A stretch of 64,000 nt of DNA from an uncultured Flavihumibacter sp. (GTDB lineage Bacteria > Bacteroidota > Bacteroidia > Chitinophagales > Chitinophagaceae), in assembly GCA_902168105.1 (NCBI GenBank), contig CABHOY010000055.1:248001-312000 (forward strand). The letters are read 5' to 3'. The translations under genes were made by a program, and so were the position numbers. This document shows positions 9,140-17,575 of the stretch, piece by piece. The first letter of the stretch is position 1. Every line of letters begins with the position of its first letter. The notes under the pieces were generated by a model, which was not told the origin of the DNA, did no database searches, and worked only from the letters and a program-made list of their open reading frames with translations.

Positions 9140-9955
9140 TTATTTTGTGAGGATGGAGAGGTTTTCTATGAGCTCTCTGGATCTTTTCTGAAACTGGAAG
9201 GGAGAGGAACCTGCAAATTCTTTAAAGGCCCTGATGAAGTGAGACTGATCTGCATATTCATTTTCAAAGGCGATGTCTGATAACTTGTTGTAATCGCTTT
9301 GCCTGAGAAGATGCATGGATGCCTGAAAGCGTGATATGCGTGTAAACAGTTTTGGTGTGATACCTATGTGTTGTTTGAATTTGCGTTCAAAAGATCTTTC
9401 GGATAGTTGCAGTTCCTCTCTTAACGCTTTAACGGAGATGTTACCGTTAGCTTTTTTGATGCGGTCCAGCACATGTTGCATAGCCTTATCAGCATATTGA
9501 TCATGTTTGTTGATCTGTGCCAGCAGATAGGAACAAAGCGTGTCTATCTGTGCCTGAACGGCGGTAAGGTTTGACAGCTGCTCTGAGAGGCGGAAGCCCT
9601 GTTCGTGCGCCATCAGGTCGAGGTCAAGGCATGTGTCGGTGAGTTCGTCTGCATTCAGCCCGAAGATGGATTTTAAGGCATGGGGGTAAAAGAATATGCC
9701 GATGGAATTGAACATGCCGCTGATCCGCAGCTCTGCGTGCCGGGTGGCCTGTCCGTAGAGGATGGTGCCGGGCAGTTGTTTGTCGTTCTGAAACAGGATA
9801 CCTTTTTCCTGGTGCTGGAAAATAAGTCCGGGGCAACCGTCAGCGATCGTTCTGAAGGATGCTGCGGAGATATCGGTATCATGGCTTTCCATTACCCAAA
9901 AAAACCGGACGTAGTCACGAAGATATTCCGGCGGGGGTATTTGTTTGTATTGCAT
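9140..9955 (-). CDS. AraC-family transcriptional regulator
   Basis: 271 residues from ATG 9955 (MQYKQIPPPEYLRDYVRFFW). The longer frame at 9973 would need a TTG start. The N-terminal part (CPGLIFQHQ, FYPHALKSIFGLNADEL) is the DUF6597-like ligand domain. The C-terminal third has the two helix-turn-helix units of AraC (VKALREELQLSERSFERKF, then LSDIAFENEYADQSHFIRAF). It is a DNA-binding regulator. The likely targets are itself and the downstream reductase (8432-9070). The same architecture and length recur in the gene at 24733-25548. Confidence 0.88.
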   Translation of the reverse strand: MQYKQIPPPEYLRDYVRFFWVMESHDTDISAASFRTIADGCPGLIFQHQEKGILFQNDKQLPGTILYGQATRHAELRISGMFNSIGIFFYPHALKSIFGLNADELTDTCLDLDLMAHEQGFRLSEQLSNLTAVQAQIDTLCSYLLAQINKHDQYADKAMQHVLDRIKKANGNISVKALREELQLSERSFERKFKQHIGITPKLFTRISRFQASMHLLRQSDYNKLSDIAFENEYADQSHFIRAFKEFAGSSPFQFQKRSRELIENLSILTK

Positions 9956-10069
9956 ACCCGGTATCTTTTTCAAATTAAAGTTACTACGTATTGCCTGATA
10001 TGCAAGTGTTAATAGCCGGGAAACTTATCATGCGTTTGGTTTTTCGGGGAATGTTCATAATTTGGCCGG

Positions 10070-10438
10070 ATGGAATCAAGGACCGTAAGAAAATTATTGA
10101 TAAAATATCTGGAGGCTGACCGGCTGACGGAGGAAGAAGGAGAAAAGCTACTGGCAGGACTGGAGTATCTGATCGAGAGCAATGAGCAGCATTTGCTGCT
10201 GGGCATGAAATATAATATTGATGGAGAGGGAGAACGGTTGTTATCGCAAGAGGCGTTGAACGGTTTTTACTGGGAGATCTATATGTTTTATGGTCATCAT
10301 GAGGAAGATCATGATCATCACCATGATGAAGATCATGAAGGCGAGGACGTTAGCGGAAAGCGGGCATGGTTGTTTGTGTTGCTGACTGGTGTGATCGTTG
10401 CCGTGGTGTATATGTTGATCAGGAGGTATTATTTGTAG
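10070..10438 (+). CDS. Small tail-anchored protein with a His/Asp/Glu-rich segment
   Basis: 122 residues. The N-terminal half is charged and helical (MESRTVRKLLIKYLEADRLT, EEEGEKLLAGLEYLI), somewhat like the start of FecR-type anti-sigma factors, but the rest does not fit. A run rich in His, Asp and Glu (HHEEDHDHHHDEDHEGED) follows. One membrane segment (AWLFVLLTGVIVAVVYMLI) and RRYYL end the protein, so it should be a C-tail-anchored inner membrane protein with the bulk in the cytosol. The His/acid segment could bind divalent metal. The family was not recognised. A near-consensus promoter (TTTG at 10035, ATAATTTG at 10057) sits so close to the ATG that the mRNA would be nearly leaderless. 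Confidence 0.65.
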   Translation: MESRTVRKLLIKYLEADRLTEEEGEKLLAGLEYLIESNEQHLLLGMKYNIDGEGERLLSQEALNGFYWEIYMFYGHHEEDHDHHHDEDHEGEDVSGKRAWLFVLLTGVIVAVVYMLIRRYYL

Positions 10439-10756
10439 GGGCTGATTTTGGTTATATCGTGTTTCTAACGGTGATATGAAATTGTATTTTGATAATTACG
10501 GGGGATGAAAACCGCGTGTTCCCGGGGTTGAAAACCGCGTGTTCCCCGGGTTGAAAACCGCGTGTTCCCCGGGTTGAAAACCCGGGGCTACAAACAAGGG
10601 CACTCCTAACGGAGTGCTATTGCGTAGGAGATCGATTGGAAGATTGAATGGAAGCTTGAATAGAAAATTAAATTGGGTAATAAAAAATATCCTTATACCT
10701 GCGCAAAAAGACTTCGCACTTAACCCTAACCTTTGCGCTATCAATTTTAAGAATCA
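10439..10756. other. Intergenic region with REP-like repeat and hen1 promoter
   Basis: The first half is occupied by the tandem repeat block described separately. The second half (10620-10756) is A/T-rich. It contains TAACCTTTG at about 10729-10737, close to a -7 box, 20 bases upstream of the hen1 ATG. Confidence 0.4.
10506..10617. repeat. REP-like block: 23-bp tandem repeat (3 copies plus a partial) and a hairpin
   Basis: Units start at 10506, 10529, 10552 and, truncated, 10575. Each begins TGAAAACCGCGTGTTCC and ends with a run of C and G. The last partial unit forms a palindrome (CCGGGTTGAAAACCCGG). Downstream is a perfect hairpin, GCACTCC-taac-GGAGTGC (10600-10617). The combination of CCGGGTT/AACCCGG and GCACTCC/GGAGTGC palindromes is typical of repetitive extragenic palindromes linked to REP-associated tyrosine transposases in several phyla. 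No transposase gene lies in the window. Confidence 0.75.
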
Positions 10757-12139
10757 ATGTTACTGACTATTACTACGAGACATACGCCTGCCACAGACCT
10801 GGGATATCTATTGCATAAGCATCCTGCAAAGGTACAGGAGGTCGAGTTCGGGAAGGGGAAGGCGCATATCTTTTATCCTGTGGCAAATGAACAGGAGTGT
10901 ACCTGCGCCTTGTTGCTGGATATCGATCCGGTTGGGCTGGTGCGAACCAATGGAGGGGCCTCCGGAAATCAGTTTGCGTTGGAGCAATATGTGAATGACA
11001 GGCCCTATGTGGCGTCTTCCCTGATGAGCACTGCTATCGTGAAGGCTTTCAGCTCGGCCATGAACGGAAAATGTAAGGATAAACCGGAGCTGGTGGACGT
11101 GCCATTTCCACTGGAGATAAAGCTGTCTGTATTGCCTGTGAGGGGTGGGGAGACAATGTTGTTCAGGATGTTTGATCCGTTGGGGTATATAGTAGATGCT
11201 ACGCAGCATCCGCTTGATACACAGTTTCCTGAGTGGGGCGACAGCCGTTATTTTACGGTTACGCTGAAGCACACGATCACTTTGAAAGCATTACTGTCAC
11301 ACTTATTTATACTGATCCCTGTGCTGGATAATGATAAGCATTATTGGGTAAACAGGGAAGAGGTGGAGAAGCTGCTGGCAAAGGGAAAGGGATGGCTGGA
11401 GGATCATCCGGAAAAGGAACTGATCACACGGCGTTATCTGCGTCATCAGCCATCGCTGGCCAATGATGCGTTGGCATTGCTGATGAAGGATGATATACCG
11501 GAAGAATTAATGACCGATGGTATAGCTGTTGAGAAGCCTAAAGCCGGACTGCACGAGACCCGCCTGCAAAGTGTTTGTGATGAATTACTCAGCACTCCTG
11601 TGAGGTCAGTCATAGACCTGGGATGTGGTGAGGGAAAACTGCTGAAGCTTTTAATACCTCATCAGCACCTGACACATATTACTGGGATGGACGTGGCTTC
11701 CCGCAGCCTGGAGATAGCTTACCGGCGATTGAAGATCGATAAGCTGCCGGATAACCAGCGCAAGCGTTTGCGGCTGATACAGGGCTCCCTTACGTACAGA
11801 GACAGAAGGATAGAAGGATTTGACGCTGCGGCGCTGGTAGAGGTGATCGAGCACCTTGAGCCTGACAGGTTAAAGGCTTTGGAGAAATGTGTGTTTGGTT
11901 ATGCCATGCCTGGAAAGGTAATAGTGACCACACCAAACAAGGAATGGAACGTCACTTTTACAGAGGATACGGATAAAATGAGGCATAGCGATCACCGGTT
12001 TGAATGGACCCGTGCTGAGTTTCAACAATGGTGCGAGCTGGTAAGCAGTACTTACGGATATGCATATACTATAAAGCCGCTGGGCGAAGAAACTGCAGAG
12101 ATAGGAGCGCCTACGCAGATGGCGGTGTTTACGAAATAG
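10757..12139 (+). CDS. hen1: Hen1, 3'-terminal RNA ribose 2'-O-methyltransferase
   Basis: 460 residues. The N-terminal half (1-245) is the bacterial Hen1 N-terminal domain (NGGASGNQFALEQYVNDRPY, AIVKAFSSAM). The C-terminal half is a SAM methyltransferase, with motif I VIDLGCGEGKLLKLL near residue 287. Its metal-site signature is EVIEHLEPDRL (E..EH) near 362, followed by a later His in HSDHRFEW. The enzyme 2'-O-methylates the 3' end at an RNA break before ligation, so a repaired RNA cannot be cut again at that site by ribotoxins. It is immediately followed by pnkp (36-base gap), its known partner, and the two form one complex. RNA repair targets such as cleaved tRNAs are established for this family, not shown here. 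Confidence 0.93.
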   Translation: MLLTITTRHTPATDLGYLLHKHPAKVQEVEFGKGKAHIFYPVANEQECTCALLLDIDPVGLVRTNGGASGNQFALEQYVNDRPYVASSLMSTAIVKAFSSAMNGKCKDKPELVDVPFPLEIKLSVLPVRGGETMLFRMFDPLGYIVDATQHPLDTQFPEWGDSRYFTVTLKHTITLKALLSHLFILIPVLDNDKHYWVNREEVEKLLAKGKGWLEDHPEKELITRRYLRHQPSLANDALALLMKDDIPEELMTDGIAVEKPKAGLHETRLQSVCDELLSTPVRSVIDLGCGEGKLLKLLIPHQHLTHITGMDVASRSLEIAYRRLKIDKLPDNQRKRLRLIQGSLTYRDRRIEGFDAAALVEVIEHLEPDRLKALEKCVFGYAMPGKVIVTTPNKEWNVTFTEDTDKMRHSDHRFEWTRAEFQQWCELVSSTYGYAYTIKPLGEETAEIGAPTQMAVFTK

Positions 12140-12175
12140 CGGCGCGGATTTATCAAATAATACTAATTTAATTTT

Positions 12176-14719
12176 ATGAAGATACAGATACCCGAGTTGT
12201 CACTGGTGGTAATGGTAGGAGCGAGTGGATCAGGCAAAAGTACTTTTGCAAGACAGTGGTTTAAGGCTGCGGAAGTGGTAAGCAGTGATACCTGCCGGGA
12301 AATAGTAAGTAATGATGAGAACAGCCTGGATGCATCTGAAGATGCTTTCGATCTGTTGCATTATATAGTGGGTAAAAGATTGAAGCGTGGATTACTCACG
12401 GTGGTAGATGCTACAAACGTGCGTCCGGAGGACAGGAAAAAACTGGTAGCGCTGGCGAGGGAGTACCATGTACTGCCTGCGGCTATTGTGCTGAATATGT
12501 CTGAACGGATATGCCTGGACCGGAATCAGCGGAGAACAGACAGAAGTCTGGCGCCGCATGTGGTGACCACCCAGATCAGTCTTTTGAAAAGAGGGATCAG
12601 TAAGTTAAGGGAAGACGGGTTCCGAAAGGTTTTTGAATTGCGTGGAGAAGAGCAGGCTGCGGCTATTACGAGTATAGAGCGGGAGCCGTTGTGGAATAAC
12701 CGGCAGGGTGAACATGGTCCGTTTGACATTATCGGCGATGTGCATGGCTGTTATGAAGAGCTTTGCAGCTTGCTTACTTTATTGGGGCATACCGTTGATG
12801 CGGAAACGAATAAGGTACAGGTGAGCAATGGGCGGAAGCTGGTGTTCCTGGGAGATCTGGTAGATAGAGGTCCGGCGAGTCCGGCGGTATTGAAGCTGGT
12901 CATGAATGCCGTGAGTGATGGCGTTGCTTTGTGTGTACCGGGCAATCATGATATAAAGTTGCTGAAGTTCCTGGATGGAAAGAATGTACAGCTGATGCAC
13001 GGACTGGAAAGGACAGTAGCGCAGCTGGAAGGAGAGGATGCAGATTTCCGGGAACGACTGAAGCAATTCCTGGAGGGGTTGGTCAGTCACTATGTATTGG
13101 ACAATGGGAAGCTTGTGGTGGCGCATGCCGGTGTGAAGGAAGAAATGCAGGGAAGAGCTTCAGCGGGCGTACGGGAATTTTGTATGTATGGAGAGACGAC
13201 GGGAGAGACAGATGAATTCGGGCTGCCGGTAAGATACAACTGGGCCGCTAATTACAGGGGAAAGGCTATTGTAGTGTACGGGCATACGCCGGTATATACG
13301 CCACAGTGGTTCAATAATACTATCGACATAGATACCGGTTGTGTATTTGGAGGGAAGCTGACAGCGTTGCGTTATCCTGAAAGGGAGTTGCTTAGTGTAC
13401 CTGCATTGGCTACTTATATGGAGTCATCCAGGCCATTGAAAATTCCCGGAGAGGGTAACATCCTGCAGCATGAACATGATGATGTGCCGGATATAGAAGA
13501 CCTGATCGGCAAACAACTGATCCATACCCGTTTGCTTAACGGTGTAACTATACGGGAAGAAAATGCGGCTGCTGCACTTGAAACGATGAGCAGGTTCAGT
13601 ATCCATCCGAAGTGGCTGATCTATCTGCCGCCTACGATGTCTCCATCAGAGACCAGCACCTTGCCGGAATACCTGGAACATCCTGCTGGCGCTTTCAGTT
13701 ACTACAGGAAGAATGGCATTAAGCAGGTGATCTGTGAAGAGAAACACATGGGTTCCAGGGCGGTAGTGATCGTTTGTAAGGACAGTGAAGTGGTGAGCAG
13801 GCGTTTCGGTATAGATGAAGACAGCATAGGCACCTGTTACACAAGGACGGGCAGGGCTTTCTTCGCAGATAAGAGCACGGAACAGGCATTCCTCGGGATG
13901 GTGCATGCCGCGTTGACAGCACGTAATTTCTGGGAGGAGATGGAGACGGACTGGGTATGTCTGGACTGTGAACTGATGCCCTGGAATGCAAAAGCACAGG
14001 CATTGCTGCAAAAGCAGTATGCGGCTACGGGGGCGGCTGCGGTGAACGCCATGGGGGAAACGGTGGCAGCGCTGACAGCAGGATCAGATAATCCGGCGAT
14101 AGCCGCATTACTGAAAAAATATGAAGAGCGCGCAGAGATGTGCCATCAATTTACGACGGCGTACAGGCAGTACTGTTGGGAGGTGAAATCGCTGGCAGAC
14201 TATCAGCTGGCCCCATTCCATTTACTGGCGACCGAGGGGAAGACTTATTTTGATAAAGACCATGTGTGGCATATGGAGCAACTGGGCCGTTACTGTGGAG
14301 GGACGGATAATCCGATGATAGCCACGGGCTGGAGAGTAGTTGACCTCGAGGATGCAGAGAGCGTTGCGGGTGCAACTGCGTGGTGGGAGGCACTGACAGC
14401 GAAGGGTGGAGAAGGTATGGTGGTGAAGTCCCTGGCATTCATAGAAAGGGGCGAAAAGGGCTTGTTACAGCCGGCTATTAAGATCAGGGGCAGGGAATAC
14501 CTGCGGATCATCTACGGGCCTGAATATACGCTGGAAAGCCAGCTGACCCGGCTGAAAAAAAGAGGACTTAGTGCCAAGAGAGCGCTGGCACTGAAAGAGT
14601 TTGCGCTGGGGGTACAGGCCATTGAACATTTCGTAGCGAAGGAGCCTTTGCGGAAAGTGCATCAATGTGTATTCGGGTTGCTGGCACTGGAAAGTGAACC
14701 GGTGGACCCAAGATTATAA
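12176..14719 (+). CDS. pnkp: Pnkp, polynucleotide kinase-phosphatase-ligase
   Basis: 847 residues, near the usual size of bacterial Pnkp. Three modules are visible. Residues 1-170 are the 5' kinase with P-loop GASGSGKST (15-23) and DATNVRPEDR. Residues about 180-420 are the metallophosphoesterase with DVHGC, GDLVDRG, GNHD and later YGHTPVYTPQW. Residues about 440-847 are the ligase-like adenylyltransferase with motif I EEKHMGSRAV (nucleophilic Lys) and EGMVVKSL. It heals both RNA ends, then is activated for sealing by Hen1, encoded directly upstream. All key motifs are intact, so the system looks functional. Transcription ends at a hairpin that overlaps the convergent amine oxidase gene. Confidence 0.95.
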   Translation: MKIQIPELSLVVMVGASGSGKSTFARQWFKAAEVVSSDTCREIVSNDENSLDASEDAFDLLHYIVGKRLKRGLLTVVDATNVRPEDRKKLVALAREYHVLPAAIVLNMSERICLDRNQRRTDRSLAPHVVTTQISLLKRGISKLREDGFRKVFELRGEEQAAAITSIEREPLWNNRQGEHGPFDIIGDVHGCYEELCSLLTLLGHTVDAETNKVQVSNGRKLVFLGDLVDRGPASPAVLKLVMNAVSDGVALCVPGNHDIKLLKFLDGKNVQLMHGLERTVAQLEGEDADFRERLKQFLEGLVSHYVLDNGKLVVAHAGVKEEMQGRASAGVREFCMYGETTGETDEFGLPVRYNWAANYRGKAIVVYGHTPVYTPQWFNNTIDIDTGCVFGGKLTALRYPERELLSVPALATYMESSRPLKIPGEGNILQHEHDDVPDIEDLIGKQLIHTRLLNGVTIREENAAAALETMSRFSIHPKWLIYLPPTMSPSETSTLPEYLEHPAGAFSYYRKNGIKQVICEEKHMGSRAVVIVCKDSEVVSRRFGIDEDSIGTCYTRTGRAFFADKSTEQAFLGMVHAALTARNFWEEMETDWVCLDCELMPWNAKAQALLQKQYAATGAAAVNAMGETVAALTAGSDNPAIAALLKKYEERAEMCHQFTTAYRQYCWEVKSLADYQLAPFHLLATEGKTYFDKDHVWHMEQLGRYCGGTDNPMIATGWRVVDLEDAESVAGATAWWEALTAKGGEGMVVKSLAFIERGEKGLLQPAIKIRGREYLRIIYGPEYTLESQLTRLKKRGLSAKRALALKEFALGVQAIEHFVAKEPLRKVHQCVFGLLALESEPVDPRL

Positions 14720-14724
14720 ACGTG

Positions 14725-14758
14725 GAAGCTGTCAGGACAAGACAGCTTCTTTTATTTT
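14725..14758 (+). terminator. Terminator of the hen1-pnkp operon
   Basis: GAAGCTGTC-aggacaa-GACAGCTTC is followed by TTTTATTTT. The stem overlaps the last codons and stop (14732) of the convergent amine oxidase gene. Confidence 0.8.
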
Positions 14759-16003
14759 AGCGGCTACCGCTTCACCTGTGCTTAACGCGGCTTCTACGGT
14801 GCCAGGACTTGTGCCGTTATAGAGGGCTTCCCCTGCGAAGTAAATGGTATTTTCGATGGGTGTATGCAATACAGAGAGAGCGTTAACTGATGCAGGCGTG
14901 CCATAGCTGTAGGCGCCTGTTACCTGCGGATGGGTAGCCCAGTTGGAAATGTGGCTGTCGACGAGTAAGTCTTTCAGCGTATCCACTGTTTCGTTGAAGA
15001 TGTTAGCGAGGGATATGAGGGCGAGTTCCTGTAGCTGTTCATCCGTTTGACCGATATAAGGAACAGCGGGAGGCCCTCCCAGCCAGCCTGTGAGGATGTT
15101 GGCCTTGTCAGGCAGCTGCGTCCACCAGGTAGGTATTGGTGCGTCACTAAGGATAAATGCTATCGGCTGCGCGTGTTTTTCCCAGAAAGGTGTTTTGAAC
15201 TGCAGTATCGTTTTAATAACAGTGCCCCAGCCGATGTCGTTGGCTGCGCTGATGTACGTGGGTATAGCTGGTGTAAATGCTATCATGTTTTTTTGCAGTG
15301 CGCCGAGTGGAATGGTAACGATCAGTTTATCGGCAGACCATGACTGACCGTTTGCCGCCCGGACATTCACTTTGCCGGCAGACCACTCCACGGCAGTGAC
15401 GGTAATGTTGGTGAGGATCTCACATTGCTGTTTGCGGCATGTTGCTGTCAGGAAATCGGTCATAGCGGTATAACCTTCTTCTATCCTGAAGTTTTTCTCA
15501 CTTTCGTTCGCCCATTCGTTGCAGAGATATTTTATGCCCACTTTCGTGATATCTGCAAGGTCAAAACCTTGTACAAATCCCTGGATATTTTTTCTCAGTT
15601 GTGCATGTTGTTCCTGCGGATAATATTGATCGAGGAACTGTTGCATGGTCATATCTACGGGGACCTTTTCCATTTGTTCCAAGAGTTCATTCCAGTTGGT
15701 GATCATTTCATATTCTGCCGTCCATTTCCCGTTACTGACGCGGAACATTTTACCTTTGATGAGGTGATATTTAAGTCCGGCTTCGTCGAGCAGTCCCAAT
15801 GTTATCGGCAGCTCGCCGTGCACAAACTCTGCGCCTTTTTCTGCTGCTTTGGCCCCGTTGCGGTAGATGGTCTTTATACGTCCGCCGGTAGTAGCAGCGG
15901 CTTCCAGCACGGTCACTTTGTACTGTTTGGACAATTCCCTGGCAGCGATGAGTCCTGCCGCTCCTGCGCCTATAACGATGATTTCTTCAGTTGGTTTTGT
16001 CAT
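14732..16003 (-). CDS. FAD-dependent amine oxidase (flavin monoamine oxidase family)
   Basis: 423 residues, no signal peptide. The N-terminal FAD site is IIVIGAGAAGLIAARELSK, with E at the end of the second strand (VTVLEA) and the GG-type follow-on TTGGRIKTI. The C-terminal block IYFAGEALYNGTSPGTVEAA is the conserved second FAD-binding motif of the MAO / polyamine oxidase / LSD1 group. It should oxidise an amine to the imine, with peroxide formed. The true substrate is unknown. The last codons are shared with the terminator of pnkp on the other strand. It appears to be a single-gene unit. Confidence 0.88.
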   Translation of the reverse strand: MTKPTEEIIVIGAGAAGLIAARELSKQYKVTVLEAAATTGGRIKTIYRNGAKAAEKGAEFVHGELPITLGLLDEAGLKYHLIKGKMFRVSNGKWTAEYEMITNWNELLEQMEKVPVDMTMQQFLDQYYPQEQHAQLRKNIQGFVQGFDLADITKVGIKYLCNEWANESEKNFRIEEGYTAMTDFLTATCRKQQCEILTNITVTAVEWSAGKVNVRAANGQSWSADKLIVTIPLGALQKNMIAFTPAIPTYISAANDIGWGTVIKTILQFKTPFWEKHAQPIAFILSDAPIPTWWTQLPDKANILTGWLGGPPAVPYIGQTDEQLQELALISLANIFNETVDTLKDLLVDSHISNWATHPQVTGAYSYGTPASVNALSVLHTPIENTIYFAGEALYNGTSPGTVEAALSTGEAVAAKIKEAVLS

Positions 16004-16091
16004 ATACCTGTTGGTTCTGTTATAGCAAGTTATGCCTTTTTGTTGTTGTTTAAGCAGGGGAAGGATAGTGGGGGAATGGATACAATAAAAA

Positions 16092-16123
16092 ACGGCTTAA
16101 GTTCCGGATGGAACATAAGCCGT
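16092..16123 (-). terminator. Terminator of the lipoprotein gene at 16144
   Basis: Arms ACGGCTTAAGTTCC and GGAACATAAGCCGT (one mismatch), loop GGAT. On the minus strand they are followed by TTTTTTATTG. Confidence 0.78.
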
Positions 16124-16143
16124 CTTTTTAAAATAGTAAAGGC

Positions 16144-16773
16144 TTAGTTTTTCTTCAGCCTCATTATTTGTGAAGCACGTTTATCGGAGTACATGGTCAT
16201 GGTTTCTCCCTGATCAGTCAGCGTGGTTGTGTCCAGCTGGCGGAAATCAGAAGCGATCACCAGGGTATCACCTTCCCACTTGTATTTCGCACCGTACGCT
16301 GGTGAAGGTGCAGGATCTGCGCCAAATACAGGGCTGATCACGAAACCACCTGTGAAGCTGATAGAATCTGTGCCGACCAGTTTATAGGTGGAAGATCCGC
16401 TGGATTCAGGAACCGGATAATTCCAGGGCTGATTGGAATAACCGGATTCTTCTCCGTTTGTGTAAATGATGCCGAGCACATTCGTGTTGATGGTGTACTT
16501 AAATTTGCTGGAATTGAATCTGGCTGGATCAATTACTACTGTACCGGCAAGGTCTTCTGCATCGTAGTTGCTGGTAGTAACAGTTTTGTAAACGTCGGTA
16601 TCGTTGCTGTAACGTTGTTCGACCTCTACATGCGTGTTGGCTTTCATACCGACGAACGTGTAGCTTCCTTCAAGTGGATTTTTAACATCGTTGTTTACGT
16701 CATCATTATTTGAACAGGAAACAAGGGTAGATGCACAAGCGGCTAACAGTAGTGCTGATTTAAATGCTTTCAT
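16144..16773 (-). CDS. Lipoprotein of unknown function
   Basis: 209 residues. The N-terminus MKAFKSALLLAACASTLVSC followed by SNNDD is a lipoprotein signal with the lipid Cys at residue 20. The Asp/Asn-rich residues after it are like many Bacteroidota lipoproteins. The body is beta-rich with a lipocalin-like or DUF-type look (GSYTFVGMKA near the start, KYKWEGDTLVIASDFRQ near the end). This 'tests a model value against an error' form resembles small surface or periplasmic lipoproteins of unknown role. The promoter box at 16803-16810 and the terminator at 16092 make it a single-gene unit. Confidence 0.72.
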   Translation of the reverse strand: MKAFKSALLLAACASTLVSCSNNDDVNNDVKNPLEGSYTFVGMKANTHVEVEQRYSNDTDVYKTVTTSNYDAEDLAGTVVIDPARFNSSKFKYTINTNVLGIIYTNGEESGYSNQPWNYPVPESSGSSTYKLVGTDSISFTGGFVISPVFGADPAPSPAYGAKYKWEGDTLVIASDFRQLDTTTLTDQGETMTMYSDKRASQIMRLKKN

Positions 16774-16802
16774 AAGTATTTGTGGGTTTGAAATAATGCG
16801 CG

Positions 16803-16810
16803 CAAAGTTA
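16803..16810 (-). promoter_or_regulatory. -7 promoter box of the lipoprotein gene
   Basis: TAACTTTG on the minus strand, an exact TAnnTTTG match, 29 bases upstream of ATG 16773. Confidence 0.5.
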
Positions 16811-16884
16811 TATTATTACAGATAGATTATGAAAAATAATTATTTGTAAGGATTGGAAAAAGGATAAGAAGATCAAGGGGTAAG

Positions 16885-17352
16885 TTATCTTTTCAGTACT
16901 TTTTCTACTTCGTAAAGGCGTCTTCTTAATTCGGTAAGTTCTTCTTCGAGGAGGTCGACCTTTTCACTGAGCAGATACTGGTGATAATCGGGAATAATAG
17001 ATAATTCGCGCAGTTTAGGAAAGAGATCATTTTTAAAGAAGGTGAGGCCTGTTTCTTCGCCGTGGAATTCGTGCGCTGTTTTGGTGAGGTGATTATAGAG
17101 GCAATAGCGGAGGCCGTCGGAATTGAATGACCAGGGACTGATATACAACAATTCCCAGTTGGCGATCCTGAGGAGTTCCTGTTCGCCTTTAGCATTTACA
17201 AACTGGTAGATGGTAGATTCAACATAACCATTAGGTTTAAAGGTGTCTGTCGTCATGAGGATATAAGAGTATTCCGGTAAAATGGAAATTGATTCCAGAT
17301 CGTGTAGCGGGCTATGACTTCCATCCCTGAATATTGCGTAGTATCTGACCAT
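16885..17352 (-). CDS. Conserved hypothetical cytosolic protein with C-terminal coiled coil
   Basis: 155 residues from ATG 17352 (MVRYYAIFRDGSHSPLHDLE). It has no signal peptide or membrane segment. The first 115 residues are a mixed alpha/beta domain with many aromatic residues. The last 30 (EKVDLLEEELTELRRRLYEV) form a likely short coiled coil, so it may form dimers. The family was not recognised. It lies alone between a lipoprotein gene on the same strand and a divergent lipoprotein gene. Confidence 0.6.
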   Translation of the reverse strand: MVRYYAIFRDGSHSPLHDLESISILPEYSYILMTTDTFKPNGYVESTIYQFVNAKGEQELLRIANWELLYISPWSFNSDGLRYCLYNHLTKTAHEFHGEETGLTFFKNDLFPKLRELSIIPDYHQYLLSEKVDLLEEELTELRRRLYEVEKVLKR

Positions 17353-17575
17353 AAATTGCTATCTGTTTGAATATTCGTATCACATAATCTGGCAAAGGCA
17401 GTGACAATAAGATTAGGCTGAAAATAATATAATTAATATGAAAATCATGTATTAAATATAGAAAACGAACAGGAAAATGTGAAGAAGAATAGTATAGGCG
17501 GCTTGTGCGGTTGCGGTTGATATGTTCATTTTAAATAAATTGATCCTATCTTTATGGATTAATAAACACGAATTT

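Noticed and set aside
10020..10069. Full promoter call for the tail-anchored gene
   Set aside because: TTTG and ATAATTTG have good spacing, but the -7 box deviates from TAnnTTTG and would give almost no leader, so it is mentioned only in the gene entry.
10496..10744. 82-codon minus-strand ORF over the repeat block
   Set aside because: Its sequence is the translation of the 23-bp repeat (repeated NTRFSTPG-like units) and not a real protein.
15425..16147. 240-codon plus-strand ORF
   Set aside because: It is antisense to the amine oxidase gene and its product has no domain-like pattern.
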